Shown in pieces: positions 18,569 to 27,030 of a stretch of 64,000 bases of DNA. How positions within the stretch are numbered: position 1 is the first letter of the stretch; every line of letters begins with the position of its first letter. Both the position numbers and the translations under genes were made by a program. The stretch comes from CAYPPG01 sp964412555 (GTDB lineage: Bacteria > Hinthialibacterota > Hinthialibacteria > Hinthialibacterales > Hinthialibacteraceae). The stretch is from NCBI GenBank assembly GCA_964412555.1, contig CAYPPG010000009.1, positions 62,001 through 126,000 of the forward strand, given 5' to 3'. Below the pieces are notes generated by a model. That model was not told where the DNA came from. It saw nothing but the letters and a program-made list of their open reading frames with translations, and did not search any database.

Positions 18569-19060
18569 ATGAGATTTTCTCAAAGTTTGGATTTGGCTTT
18601 ACATGCATTATGGTACATGGCCCGGTTTTCTCCGGATTCTCCGGTCATGGTCAAAGATCTTGCAAAAGAGGTGCGAGCTTCTGAAAGTTATCTCGCTAGG
18701 GTTATGCTTTGGCTGACGAAAGCAGGTATGGTTCGTTCCATTCGAGGGAAGAAAGGCGGATTCGTTTTCAAAATTCCTCCTGATCAAATAACCGTTGCCG
18801 ATCTTGTTCTGGCGATCGATAAAGATGCGGGAGAATTTCTTTGTTCTTGGGAGGAAAGAAGATGTAGGAATCGAGGAAATTGTTCACTCATTCAATTATT
18901 TCATGAAGCGCAGCGTCAAATGTTGAACGTTTTGAAGAGAATGACTATCGCAGAAATAGCCCAGAATGAAGAACTTGGAATACAATCCGAAGCGGAAGAT
19001 TTGTTGATTTCAAAAAAGAATATCAAAAAGGAGGACGTCATTTATACAGGAACCACTTAA
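18569..19060 (+). CDS. Rrf2-family transcriptional regulator with putative Fe-S cysteines
   Basis: 163 residues from the ATG at 18569; MRFSQSLDLALHALWYMA is the usual Rrf2 beginning, so I prefer it to the TTG seven codons upstream. The winged helix (VKDLAKEVRASESYLARVM, MVRSIRGKKGGFVF) is followed by a three-cysteine loop C-x6-C-x5-C (FLCSWEERRCRNRGNCSLI) that normally binds a [2Fe-2S] or [4Fe-4S] cluster in IscR, NsrR and RsrR. It should sense iron-sulfur, NO or redox state. It lies 113 bases before the rpoD-like gene, and no isc/suf genes follow, so the targets are unknown. Confidence 0.9.
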   Translation: MRFSQSLDLALHALWYMARFSPDSPVMVKDLAKEVRASESYLARVMLWLTKAGMVRSIRGKKGGFVFKIPPDQITVADLVLAIDKDAGEFLCSWEERRCRNRGNCSLIQLFHEAQRQMLNVLKRMTIAEIAQNEELGIQSEAEDLLISKKNIKKEDVIYTGTT

Positions 19061-19173
19061 AAAAAGGCAAAATTTTTGGTCTAATAGAGAGAAAATGTGC
19101 AGGATGTAGTTTACTATCGAGTAGAAGAAAAGTTAGTGGGTTATATTTCAGCAGTAGCGAAGGAGTTTTTTTT

Positions 19174-20838
19174 ATGACATACACGCTTGCTGATACAAGC
19201 TTGTATAAAGATGATGATCTTCTCGAAGAAAAATCGCTGGATTATGAGCTTGATTTGGACGACGAAGATGAGAATGATCTTTTCCCTTCAGATGATAGAA
19301 CACTCGGCTTGAATGAAATCATGGGGATTGATCTGTTTGACGAGAAGACAAATCGAGCTTCCCGCCGCTCCGCTCATAATAGTCTTCGATTATATCTGAG
19401 AGAAATCGGTAGTATTCCTCTTCTAACCAAAGAAAGTGAGCAGGAAATTTCACAGCGAATGCAAGATGGCCGGCGAAAGATTTGTATCGGAGTTGTTCGC
19501 AGTTTTCGCGCTTTGGAACTTTTATTATTCATTGTAGATGGGGTGAAAACAGGCCGCCGGCGTCTCGACGTCATTATGAATACTTCTCCCGATAATGTGA
19601 AAACGGAAAAAGATGTAAGCCGATATATTTCCAATCTGAAAAGAAAAATCAATCGAATTAGCGAGAAAGTGCAAAAAATTATAGAAGGTAGAGAGGTTAA
19701 AGCGGAAAAAATCAAGGATGAATTCAGAAAAATCGGATTGGATCTCTACAATATCGGATTTGCGCCCGAAACGATCATGGAAGTCGCCATTGACATAAAA
19801 AAACGCGCTATTCGCGCCGACCGGGCGATCAAACAATGTGATCGAATAGAAACGTTGTTCAAATTAACTCCTCATAAATCCGATCAACTTGCTTCTCGGA
19901 ACCGCTATACAGATAAAACCATCCGTTCCTTGACCATGGTTTCTCATCGGAAAAAAGAAGAAGTACTCGATGAACTCAACCGCTTACGGAACGCAAAAGA
20001 AGTTCTGCAAAAACTGTATGATTCCGGAGAAGATCCATACCGGCTTTTCACTGCCGTAAAAGTGATCCGCAAAGGAGAGCGGGAATCCCAACATGCTAAA
20101 ATGGATTTGGTCCGAGCAAATCTTCGGCTTGTTGTATCGGTGGCAAAAGGCTTTCGTCATCGTGGAGTCCATTTGCTCGATTTGATTCAGGAAGGGAATA
20201 TCGGCTTGATGCGGGCGGCGGAAAAATTCGATCACCTGCTAGGATTTAAATTCAGCACCTACGCGACGTGGTGGATACGTCAAGCGATTTCCCGTGCCTG
20301 CGCGAGCCAGGCGCATGATATCCGCATTCCTGTCGGCCTGCAGGGGACATGGCACCGTATTACCAAAGCCTCCGAGGAATTACAGCAAGAATTGGGACGG
20401 GATCCGACACCGGAAGAAATTTCCATCCGAGTGGATATACCGGTGAAAAAATATATGAAGCTGGCGCGAGTGGTGCAACGGGCGGTTTCGCTCGAAACGC
20501 CGATCAACGACAGCGAAGACAGTTTCCTGGGAGATTTCATTGAAGATGGTTCGGTTTCCTCGCCGGTGGATAATGCCAGCCTCAATTCCCTTGAGACGGA
20601 AATTGAACAGGCTTTGGAAACCTTGACGGAACGTGAGGAGGCTGTTTTGCGTCTCCGGTATGGCCTGGATGATGGGCAGCCTCGAAAATTGGAAGAAGTG
20701 GGGAATCGGTTCGGCATTACCCGTGAACGCGTGCGGCAAATTGAAACGAAAGCGATTCGAAAATTGCGGCACCCTCTTCGCGCTCAGCGGTTGAAGGGAT
20801 TTCTGGACGGATTGACGGCCGCAGCAGCGGTATCATAA
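19174..20838 (+). CDS. rpoD: RpoD-type RNA polymerase sigma factor (principal sigma-70 group)
   Basis: 554 residues. An acidic, Asp/Glu-rich N-terminus replaces a recognisable region 1.1. Region 1.2 reads LRLYLREIGSIPLLTKESE. Region 2 has LVRANLRLVVSVAKGF, LLDLIQEGNIGLMRA and FSTYATWWIRQAISRA. Region 3 has TPEEISIRVDIPVKKYMKL. Region 4 has LTEREEAVLRLRYGL and the recognition helix GITRERVRQIETKAIRKLRH. Region 2.4 diverges slightly (RACASQAHDIRIPVGL where RAIADQARTIRIPVHM is usual). This suggests either a lineage-specific housekeeping factor or a second group 1/2 sigma. The ribosome-binding site GAAGGAG lies 8 bases before ATG. dnaG is not adjacent. Confidence 0.93.
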   Translation: MTYTLADTSLYKDDDLLEEKSLDYELDLDDEDENDLFPSDDRTLGLNEIMGIDLFDEKTNRASRRSAHNSLRLYLREIGSIPLLTKESEQEISQRMQDGRRKICIGVVRSFRALELLLFIVDGVKTGRRRLDVIMNTSPDNVKTEKDVSRYISNLKRKINRISEKVQKIIEGREVKAEKIKDEFRKIGLDLYNIGFAPETIMEVAIDIKKRAIRADRAIKQCDRIETLFKLTPHKSDQLASRNRYTDKTIRSLTMVSHRKKEEVLDELNRLRNAKEVLQKLYDSGEDPYRLFTAVKVIRKGERESQHAKMDLVRANLRLVVSVAKGFRHRGVHLLDLIQEGNIGLMRAAEKFDHLLGFKFSTYATWWIRQAISRACASQAHDIRIPVGLQGTWHRITKASEELQQELGRDPTPEEISIRVDIPVKKYMKLARVVQRAVSLETPINDSEDSFLGDFIEDGSVSSPVDNASLNSLETEIEQALETLTEREEAVLRLRYGLDDGQPRKLEEVGNRFGITRERVRQIETKAIRKLRHPLRAQRLKGFLDGLTAAAAVS

Positions 20839-20853
20839 GGGGATGGAGACATC

Positions 20854-21543
20854 ATGACACAACATATCGGAATCGTCGGCTGTTCGGCGGAAGGGGCTGC
20901 GCTTTGTTATCGGACGATTTGCGTCGAGGGACAACAATACCTCGGGAAATACGGACATCCTGAAGTATCCATGCACACCCCCTCCTTTCAGGAATATATG
21001 CGCTATATCCAAAAGAGGGACTGGAAACCGGTTGCCGATCTTATGGTGCGCTCCACTGAAATTTTGGCGAAAGCGGGCGCGGATTTTTGTATCTCTCCCG
21101 ATAATACCATCCATGAAGCGTTCGAGTATGTTCTCGAAAAATCGCCCTTACCCTGGCTGCATATTGCCGAGGAAATCGCGAAACTCGCTCAAGAGAACCA
21201 TTTTCAATGCATCGGAATTTTGGGGACAAAATATTTGATGGAAGGTCCGGTGTATCCGGAAAAATTATCGGCCTTGAACATGGATTCCCGGATTCCGACT
21301 GAAGAAGAACGTTCCCGAATCAATGAATACATTTTTGAAGAATTGGTGAATGGGATATTTAACGACGACGCCCGCGCATACTTTGGGAAAGTGATTCAAC
21401 ATTTAAAAGACCAAGGTTGCGATGCCGTGGTTCTCGGTTGCACCGAGATCCCATTGTTGATCCGGCAAGAGGATTCCTGTTTGCCTATATTGGATTCGAC
21501 GCGGACTCTGGCGCGTGCAGCGCTGAAAAAAGCCGTTTCTTAA
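20854..21543 (+). CDS. Aspartate/glutamate racemase-superfamily protein lacking the first catalytic Cys
   Basis: 229 residues with the two-domain Asp/Glu racemase pattern: IGIVGCSAEGAALCYRTI at the N-terminus and DAVVLGCTEIPLLI at the C-terminus with catalytic Cys196. The first catalytic cysteine, which should lie in the C-N-T or C-x-N-T motif, is absent: here the sequence is FCISPDNTIHEAF with Asp83 before Asn84. A Cys lies four residues upstream of Asp83 (Cys79). Such SPDNT variants may have a changed mechanism or act on other substrates, so I avoid calling it an aspartate racemase. It starts 15 bases after rpoD stops and is probably cotranscribed. Confidence 0.85.
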   Translation: MTQHIGIVGCSAEGAALCYRTICVEGQQYLGKYGHPEVSMHTPSFQEYMRYIQKRDWKPVADLMVRSTEILAKAGADFCISPDNTIHEAFEYVLEKSPLPWLHIAEEIAKLAQENHFQCIGILGTKYLMEGPVYPEKLSALNMDSRIPTEEERSRINEYIFEELVNGIFNDDARAYFGKVIQHLKDQGCDAVVLGCTEIPLLIRQEDSCLPILDSTRTLARAALKKAVS

Positions 21544-21553
21544 GGGATTTCCT

Positions 21554-22438
21554 TCAGCGATTCTGCAAATATTGAATCAGTTTTTCATCCTTCGAAGCAA
21601 TCCGGAATCCATAAAACGAGCGAAAAACAAATCCTAATTCGGGATGCATTCCACCTTGCCGGGCACAGCGTAGATTGCGCGGCCGGACCGTGTAGAACGA
21701 TCCGCCTTTCAAGACTTTGATTAGCGGATTTGTTGTGTCTACCCAATCCAGGCACCATTCTTCGACATTTCCGGCCATATCTTCGCATCCATAAGGGCTT
21801 TGGCCGCTGGGAAAGGAGCCGATGGGAGCGATATCGGCAAAGCCGTCTTGTGATCCGTCCGGTTCCACACCGGCATCGCTGCGATCCAAGCAATTACAAC
21901 GCTTCGGATTCCATTCATCTCCCCATGGCCAAAGACGGCCGTCTGTTCCCCGCGCCGCTTTTTCCCATTCTATTTCCGTTGGCAGCCGGAAATGAAAACC
22001 GGTTTGTTCGGAAAGCCAGTTGCAATACGCTTCCGCTTCATACCAGCTGACACCGGAAGCAGGATAGGTTCCTTCTTTTCCTTTTTTCATGAAGTGAATC
22101 TTTTGAAGTAGGGAATCCCGCCGGATGTCGATTCGTGAGCGGGTTTTCAATCCTTCCGGTGACCAATAGCGGTTTCGTTCATATCCACTATCAAGGATAA
22201 ATTGTTGAAATTCATCGGTAGTGATCTCATATCGCCCGATCGCGAATGTCGAACAGGAAATAGTGGATTGAGACGCTTCGTCGTTTGGAATTATCATCGT
22301 TTTGCGCGTTTCGTTATTTGTTCCGAACAAAAATGGGCCAGCGGGGATCACGATTAAATCCGGTACGATTTCATTCATTGCTGTTGAAATCAATGGAAGT
22401 GTGCAGAGGATGTTAAATAGAAGTAGAACTCTTGACAT
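21554..22438 (-). CDS. Secreted SUMF1/FGE-sulfatase-domain protein
   Basis: 294 residues. A signal peptide (VLLLFNILCTLPLISTA) precedes a complete formylglycine-generating-enzyme-type fold: VIPAGPFLFGT, EITTDEFQQFI, VSWYEAEAYCNWLSEQTG, FRLPTEIEWEKAARG, WPWGDEWN, DMAGNVEEWCLDW, LKGGSF and FRSFYGFRIA. The two catalytic cysteines of true FGE, expected near the LKGGSF...R-Y-R segment, are not in place; the nearby RCARQGG holds one Cys. It is therefore more likely a substrate-binding or structural SUMF1 domain, widespread in PVC/FCB-like bacteria, than a sulfatase maturase. No sulfatase gene is nearby. It converges on the racemase-like gene. Confidence 0.9.
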   Translation of the reverse strand: MSRVLLLFNILCTLPLISTAMNEIVPDLIVIPAGPFLFGTNNETRKTMIIPNDEASQSTISCSTFAIGRYEITTDEFQQFILDSGYERNRYWSPEGLKTRSRIDIRRDSLLQKIHFMKKGKEGTYPASGVSWYEAEAYCNWLSEQTGFHFRLPTEIEWEKAARGTDGRLWPWGDEWNPKRCNCLDRSDAGVEPDGSQDGFADIAPIGSFPSGQSPYGCEDMAGNVEEWCLDWVDTTNPLIKVLKGGSFYTVRPRNLRCARQGGMHPELGFVFRSFYGFRIASKDEKLIQYLQNR

Positions 22439-22827
22439 TTTACAATTTCGAATCCTTACGAATTAATAATGTCTGAATCAGGATCGCCAGGATGAAAGGA
22501 TTAACAGGATTTGGTTTCCTGTCAGGGATGTAAAAAAATAGCGAGTACTCAGTGACCAATGACTGTTTTTTTTGAATCGACATGAAATACTTTCATGTCT
22601 TTCATCCTGGAAATCCTCCCATTCTGGCCAATCCCGATACAGACAAACTATACAATCATCATGATTTTCTTGTTTTTGTCTTTCAGTCAAGAGAGTGACG
22701 AATGAACATTATTGGATTATACTCAAACTCGACGACATAAAAATAGCCATCCCTTGGGATGGAAGACATTACCCCAAAAGGATTCAAGAAGTCAGCTAGT
22801 GAGTAATGCCCCTGGAAAAAGTCTTCC
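22439..22827. other. Intergenic region with repeat-like sequence
   Basis: About 390 bases, no supported gene. 22479-22510 contains alternating AGGAT motifs (CAGGATCGCCAGGATG, then GGATTAACAGGAT) of the kind dispersed between genes in many environmental genomes. A dyad CCATCCC-tt-GGGATGG lies near 22750. The 13-base string GAGTACTCAGTGA at 22543 recurs at 49625. Confidence 0.5.
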
Positions 22828-24003
22828 ATGAATTCAAAAAAAATACTGTTTTCGTTCGATTTAAAAATATTGAAAAATCCATGGCTTTATTGCTATCTCG
22901 CGATTGGTGTTCTTCGACTGTATTATTGTTTTTGTGTGCCGTTGGATACCACGGATTTAATGCGGAATATGGGATTTGGGTTGGAATTTTGGCAGTACGG
23001 ATTGGGGGTCTATGATCTATCGACGGAGGACTTCGCTCCGGCACCTTATCACGTTTTGTGGTCGGTTCATAATTATACCTATCCGGCAATCACGCTTTTG
23101 TTTTTTGCGTTGTTGTCTGCGATATGGCCGGCTATCGTGTGGGGAAAGATTGTGATGACGCTGCTGGCGTTGGCCAATAGTGGGCTTGTGTGGCGGATCA
23201 CGCAGAATCGTTTGCTCGCCTTCTTATACTGGGCACATCCGATTGGGATTTGGTTCGGGTCACGGGAAGGGCAGTTCGAGGAGATGGTCGCCTTTTGGAT
23301 ACTTTTGTCCATACTCTTTTTGAGGCGGAATCGTCCGGTCAGTTTTCTTTTTCTCGCCTTCGCTATTCAGAGTAAATTGTTTCCGGTTTTTCTGATCCCC
23401 TATTTTGTCTGGAAAACGATCCATCTGAATAGCGGCGCTGATTTATCCGCTCAGCAATGGGGAAGCATTCGCGAAACAGTCCTTTCTTTCACTCAACCAG
23501 TCTATATACACTGTTTTTTATGGTTTTGTGCCGGTTTTCTTCCCAGTTTTCTTTGTATTTCTGTTTCGCATTATCTGTTGCCGGAGTTCAAGCCGGGATT
23601 TGTGCCGGAACTGAACGCTATTCCCTGGGCGGTGTTGAAATACAGTCTTTTTCCCTTGCAGCCGTTCGGGATCATGTTTTTGCACACGCTGACCGGCCTT
23701 GTGTTTGTGATTCTCTGTTTTTTCTTTACCTGGAAAACCAAGAATCCGTTTCCCTTTCTTGGCGCGCTCGTTTTTGTTTTCTTTGTAAAGAACAACGTTA
23801 TCGCGATGCCGTGGTATATGCACTTGACGTCATCTTTTTGCTTGACGGTCGAAAACGAGAGGCATCGAAACATTCTCTTTTTACTGTCGCTTACCTTCGG
23901 CTTCGGCAGCCTGGTCCGGATGGTCGATCCGCATTTTCAATATAACAATCTGCCGGAAATCTTGATTTTGCTAGAGAAGAATCTGTATTTTATTGTGCAT
24001 TGA
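22828..24003 (+). CDS. Polytopic membrane protein, GT-C/GT87-like glycosyltransferase
   Basis: 391 residues, very hydrophobic, with about nine or ten predicted membrane helices. Examples are YCYLAIGVLRLYYCF, YPAITLLFFALLSAIWPAIV, MVAFWILLSILFL, VSFLFLAFAIQSKLFPVFLI, and the C-terminal ILFLLSLTFGFGSLV. Early acidic loops (DTTDLMRN, YDLSTEDFAPAPYH) and FAIQSKLFP resemble polyprenyl-phosphate-dependent mannosyltransferases (DUF2029/GT87). I do not see an unambiguous catalytic motif. It would act on the outer face of the cytoplasmic membrane in glycan or lipid glycosylation. No glycan gene cluster is around it. The sequence ends just before a repeat and the assembly gap. Confidence 0.65.
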   Translation: MNSKKILFSFDLKILKNPWLYCYLAIGVLRLYYCFCVPLDTTDLMRNMGFGLEFWQYGLGVYDLSTEDFAPAPYHVLWSVHNYTYPAITLLFFALLSAIWPAIVWGKIVMTLLALANSGLVWRITQNRLLAFLYWAHPIGIWFGSREGQFEEMVAFWILLSILFLRRNRPVSFLFLAFAIQSKLFPVFLIPYFVWKTIHLNSGADLSAQQWGSIRETVLSFTQPVYIHCFLWFCAGFLPSFLCISVSHYLLPEFKPGFVPELNAIPWAVLKYSLFPLQPFGIMFLHTLTGLVFVILCFFFTWKTKNPFPFLGALVFVFFVKNNVIAMPWYMHLTSSFCLTVENERHRNILFLLSLTFGFGSLVRMVDPHFQYNNLPEILILLEKNLYFIVH

Positions 24004-24018
24004 TGTTTCAGAACGATG

Positions 24019-24058
24019 CCGTGGATTCGCGTCCACGGTTACTTGCTGTCATCCCTGA
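24019..24058 (+). repeat. Dispersed dyad repeat, copy A (next to assembly gap)
   Basis: 40 bases beginning with the inverted repeat CCGTGGA-TTCGCG-TCCACGG and ending ...TCATCCCTGA at the first N. It matches copy B at 24997-25036 with three mismatches, in direct orientation. Confidence 0.85.
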
Positions 24059-24158
24059 NNNNNNNNNNNNNNNNNNNNNNNNNNNNNNNNNNNNNNNNNN
24101 NNNNNNNNNNNNNNNNNNNNNNNNNNNNNNNNNNNNNNNNNNNNNNNNNNNNNNNNNN
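24059..24158. other. Assembly gap of 100 N
   Basis: A fixed-length run of N immediately after a repeat copy. The true length and content are unknown, and open frames drawn across it are meaningless. Confidence 0.99.
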
Positions 24159-24199
24159 TCTATCATCGGCTTGATATCGCGTAGAAGAGCGAGAGAACA

Positions 24200-24550
24200 A
24201 TGAATAGATCGGAATTAAATTTGAATGAGTATTTTGATTTTATCGATCCGGATGATATTCGGATTAAAGGTACACGTGTCGGGATCGAAACGGTAATCGA
24301 TGAGTATTTGCATGCATGCAGCCCGGAAGAAATTGCTGTACGCTATCCCATGCTAACCTTAGAACAAGTCTACGCCACGATCACGTATTATTTGCACAAT
24401 CAGTTTGAGATGGATTCTTATTTAGAGCGATGGAAAAAGTATGGAGAGGAAGCATGGCAGCAGCAGAACCAAAATCCATCTTCTGACATACAACGGCTTC
24501 GTGATTTGAAACGGCGGCGAGCGGAGAATTCGAAAAGGATTTCGGCATGA
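24200..24550 (+). CDS. DUF433-domain protein (VapB-like partner of DUF5615)
   Basis: 116 residues. The core DDIRIKGTRVGIETVIDEYL, ACSPEEIAVRYPMLTLEQVYATITYYL matches DUF433, a MerR/homeodomain-like small DNA-binding fold (P-x-I-x-G-T-R, then G-S-P-E-E-I). DUF433 proteins commonly precede a PIN-like DUF5615 protein and are thought to be antitoxins. The next gene overlaps by 4 bases (ATGA) and is DUF5615. The pair sits between two direct copies of a 40-base dyad repeat and beside the assembly gap, so any upstream part of the locus is unseen. Confidence 0.85.
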   Translation: MNRSELNLNEYFDFIDPDDIRIKGTRVGIETVIDEYLHACSPEEIAVRYPMLTLEQVYATITYYLHNQFEMDSYLERWKKYGEEAWQQQNQNPSSDIQRLRDLKRRRAENSKRISA

Positions 24551-24909
24551 AGAAACGGTGTTATCTCATCGATGAGAATACGACACCAGCTTTGGCAGAC
24601 CAATTGCGCCGCCATCAACCCTCCATGACCGTTTTTGCCATCGGCGCAAAATCGGCTCCACCAAAAGGTATATCCGATCCTGATTTACTGTTTTGGCTTG
24701 AAGAAAACGGATTTAGTCTTGTCACAAAAAACAGAAAATCGATGCCCCGTCATGTACACGATCATGTCACTTCAGGACATCATGTCCCTGCAATTTTCAC
24801 AATACGCTCTCAATCTTCCTTGGGGGACGTGGTGGATGATTTAATCTTGATTTGGGATGCAACGGATTCTCAGGAGTTTCAGGATCAAATCATTCATATT
24901 CCTTTTTAA
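24547..24909 (+). CDS. DUF5615 PIN-like protein (putative toxin of a DUF433 pair)
   Basis: 120 residues. The N-terminal CYLIDENTTPALADQLRRH gives the first acidic cluster of the PIN-like fold; ISDPDLLFWLEENGFSLVTKNRKSMP is the middle region. Here the usual THD acidic residue is replaced by TKN, so the nuclease site may be incomplete. Length is normal for DUF5615. It overlaps the DUF433 gene by 4 bases. Toxin activity is inferred from family pairing, not shown. Confidence 0.75.
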   Translation: MKKRCYLIDENTTPALADQLRRHQPSMTVFAIGAKSAPPKGISDPDLLFWLEENGFSLVTKNRKSMPRHVHDHVTSGHHVPAIFTIRSQSSLGDVVDDLILIWDATDSQEFQDQIIHIPF

Positions 24910-24996
24910 TTCTTCTTCGAGTGAAATGGGAATCAATGTGCAACAAAACACATAATAAACTCTCCTTTATCCATTCTGTATGCCAATCTAAAGGTT

Positions 24997-25036
24997 CCGT
25001 GGATTCACATCCACGGTTACTTGTTGTCATCCCTGA
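24997..25036 (+). repeat. Dispersed dyad repeat, copy B
   Basis: CCGTGGA-TTCACA-TCCACGG followed by TTACTTGTTGTCATCCCTGA; the same element as 24019-24058 in the same orientation, closing the segment that carries DUF433/DUF5615. Three mismatches separate the two copies. Confidence 0.85.
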
Positions 25037-25124
25037 CGGGATTGGATAGAGGATTAACCATAGCGGGGTGACAACTGATAGATTTTGGGGTGAATCTGCG
25101 GCGAAATGCCGGATGTAAAAGAGA

Positions 25125-25155
25125 AGCCCCGTAAGGATTGTTACGGGGCTTTTTT
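25125..25155. terminator. Hairpin terminator, probably bidirectional, after the LamG gene
   Basis: The stem GCCCCGTAA/TTACGGGGC (9 bp, 7-base loop) is followed by six T on the plus strand and by TTCTCTTTT on the minus strand. It lies 19 bases beyond the stop of the minus-strand LamG gene and after the plus-strand DUF5615 gene, so it can serve both converging units. Confidence 0.8.
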
Positions 25156-25173
25156 GTCCTTTTGAAAAAAGAA

Positions 25174-26607
25174 TTAGAATACAGACCATTCCTGCACGGG
25201 AACGACCGGTTCTTCGTAGTCTAATTCTTCTGCGGACAACGTGCCGGAGCTGACGCGGATTCGATCCATTGCGCCGATGTAGGCTTCTCGTCCGTCCCAT
25301 TGGCCGCCGATGTGTAACACACTGGCGTCTTTTGCGGTCAGGATGCCGAGGATGTAGTCTTCTTCGTAAGCCATTTCACCGTCGATGAAAATCCGGACTT
25401 GGAAGTTTTGCTCGTCATAGACGGCGGCTACATGATGCCATTCGCCGTCAAGTGGGAAAGCGCCGTCTTCCGTGGTAATGGAGACATCGCTGCCGTTGTC
25501 GATGCGGTAGAAGGTCATGTTCACACCGCCGGTTGCTTGATTGAGGGTGAGACCGTATCCACCTGAATCGGCGGGTGCTGTTTCCGAGCCGCCATAGCGC
25601 ATCAAGACACCGGTGTCTTGCGCGAACGTGCCCGGTTTGGCCCAGCATTCGAGTGTGAAACTGGCGTCTTCGAAATTGAGCTGTTCATCATCGTCTATGA
25701 TGACCGCATGATCACCCTGCTCGAAATCGAGGGCATAACCCGTGCCGGCGGGGGTATTTTCAACATACTCGGGTGCTTGTTTCAAGGCGAACCATTCGGA
25801 ACCGACATAGGCGGTCAAGCCGCCGGCCGTATCCTGATATTCCGATCCCTCTTCTTCATCGAAGGGGAAATAGACCAACGTGTCGTCGGTCACCGGTTTC
25901 GGATTGGCTGCGTCGGTATCGAGTTGCGAGGGATCGAGCAGTCCTTGGGTCACGCGAAAACGATCGAGTTTGGCGGGAATCGGGCGGCTGGCGCCGTCTT
26001 CCGTTCCCAGCCAGAGGATATTTGTATTGGTCGGATTCATCGGACGGGATTCTGCCATGAATGTATATTCTTCTCCGTCCATGTAGAAGGTTACCCCGAT
26101 TTCCGGTTCGTAGACGAAACCGAGATAATGCCAATTCCCATCGGCTTCTAACAAAATACCAGGGAACATATCGACTACGCCAAACAGAGTGAATTTCAAT
26201 TCCGCATTTCGAGTGCCGATTCCCCAACCGGTTCCGTGGCGACCGTAATAAACCGTCCCCCGCCAGCTGAGTCCTTCCAACGATTCGTCGATCTTGATCC
26301 ACATTTCCGCTGTGAATTCCTGCCCAACCAAATCGAGCAGCTGATTTTCAGAATCGTCTGCGACGACGGGGCCGCCGATGATGTCCAATGCGTGGTCACC
26401 CGCTGTACCCGACGGTGAATCCGTTGATGGGACGGGGTCTGTTTCCGTGCTCACGGCGAATCCGACTTTTCCGTCCAATCCGTTTCCGCTGCTGTCTTGC
26501 AGAATCGAGCCTTCACTGTCCATTTCCAAAAAGGTTAGCGTATCGGCGCCCGCGCACAACGAGAGCATTCCTAAGAATGCTGCGGCTAAAAATACCTTGT
26601 TTTTCAT
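25174..26607 (-). CDS. Secreted protein with two LamG (concanavalin-A-like) domains
   Basis: 477 residues. A Sec signal (MKNKVFLAAAFLGMLSLCAGA) is followed by two jelly-roll LamG modules, about 40-240 and 250-470. Each has the typical EFTAEMWIKID or SFTLECWAKPG strand, a GEWHHVAAVYD or GNWHYLGFVYE strand, and DGEMAYEE/DGEEYTF. The two halves are internally repeated. These domains bind glycans or proteins on the cell surface and are abundant in PVC/FCB-like bacteria. It stands alone with its own terminator; the ligand is unknown. The divergent neighbourhood (GH2, ribulokinase) makes a polysaccharide-related role plausible only. Confidence 0.9.
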   Translation of the reverse strand: MKNKVFLAAAFLGMLSLCAGADTLTFLEMDSEGSILQDSSGNGLDGKVGFAVSTETDPVPSTDSPSGTAGDHALDIIGGPVVADDSENQLLDLVGQEFTAEMWIKIDESLEGLSWRGTVYYGRHGTGWGIGTRNAELKFTLFGVVDMFPGILLEADGNWHYLGFVYEPEIGVTFYMDGEEYTFMAESRPMNPTNTNILWLGTEDGASRPIPAKLDRFRVTQGLLDPSQLDTDAANPKPVTDDTLVYFPFDEEEGSEYQDTAGGLTAYVGSEWFALKQAPEYVENTPAGTGYALDFEQGDHAVIIDDDEQLNFEDASFTLECWAKPGTFAQDTGVLMRYGGSETAPADSGGYGLTLNQATGGVNMTFYRIDNGSDVSITTEDGAFPLDGEWHHVAAVYDEQNFQVRIFIDGEMAYEEDYILGILTAKDASVLHIGGQWDGREAYIGAMDRIRVSSGTLSAEELDYEEPVVPVQEWSVF

Positions 26608-26790
26608 AAAAACCTCCCATTGATAAAGTGAGTTGCATGTAACAACGTTCTTTATTTAGATCGTTGTGTCATACCTTAAATGTTGAATCACTTTTTTGTC
26701 GTTGTGTCAATGGTACTTAGAGAGGTTTGGAATCATTGGATTGAGCCTGGAATCTCGATTAAGAAAGTATGTGGATGTTGTTTTTGTTTC

Positions 26791-26985
26791 TCAATCATGA
26801 TTTCGTTTCAAAAGTTGATTTGCACTTTCTTTGCCGAAGATTTTTTGGAGAACCTCGCGGGCTGGACGTGCACGTTTGAAATCTTCTTCCATCCATTCCG
26901 GATTGTCTTTATCTTTAGCGATGCCTTGATTGATTTCGTCGTTTTCTTTATCTGTCGGCGAAATGATCTTTTCTTTTTTGGTCAT
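26791..26985 (-). CDS. BrnA/DUF4415-like antitoxin without a toxin partner
   Basis: 64 residues from an ATG preceded by GGAGAAAG. The segment ISPTDKENDEINQGIAKDKD, then NPEWMEEDFKRARPAREVL, is the characteristic BrnA-type N-terminus (D-P-x-W-T-x-E-D-F-x-x-A-R-P-A). The rest (QKIFGKESANQLLKRNHD) would be the short DNA-binding/dimerisation part. BrnT toxin normally precedes BrnA; here upstream DNA holds only 22-bp tandem repeats, and downstream DNA has no partner. It is probably an orphan left after loss of the toxin gene. Confidence 0.68.
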   Translation of the reverse strand: MTKKEKIISPTDKENDEINQGIAKDKDNPEWMEEDFKRARPAREVLQKIFGKESANQLLKRNHD

Positions 26986-27030
26986 GATGTTTTCTTTCTC
27001 CGATTGATTTGCTCATAACAACGATTGAAG

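Noticed and set aside
21554..22438. Formylglycine-generating enzyme (sulfatase activator)
   Set aside because: The catalytic Cys pair is not in place and no sulfatase is nearby; only the SUMF1 fold is supported.
24000..24203. Open frame across the N run
   Set aside because: Half of it is undefined sequence; the apparent protein is an artefact of the gap.
26680..27018. 112-codon plus-strand Phe-rich frame
   Set aside because: It is the antisense shadow of the BrnA-like gene and its flank; the minus-strand frame has a good ribosome-binding site and a family motif.
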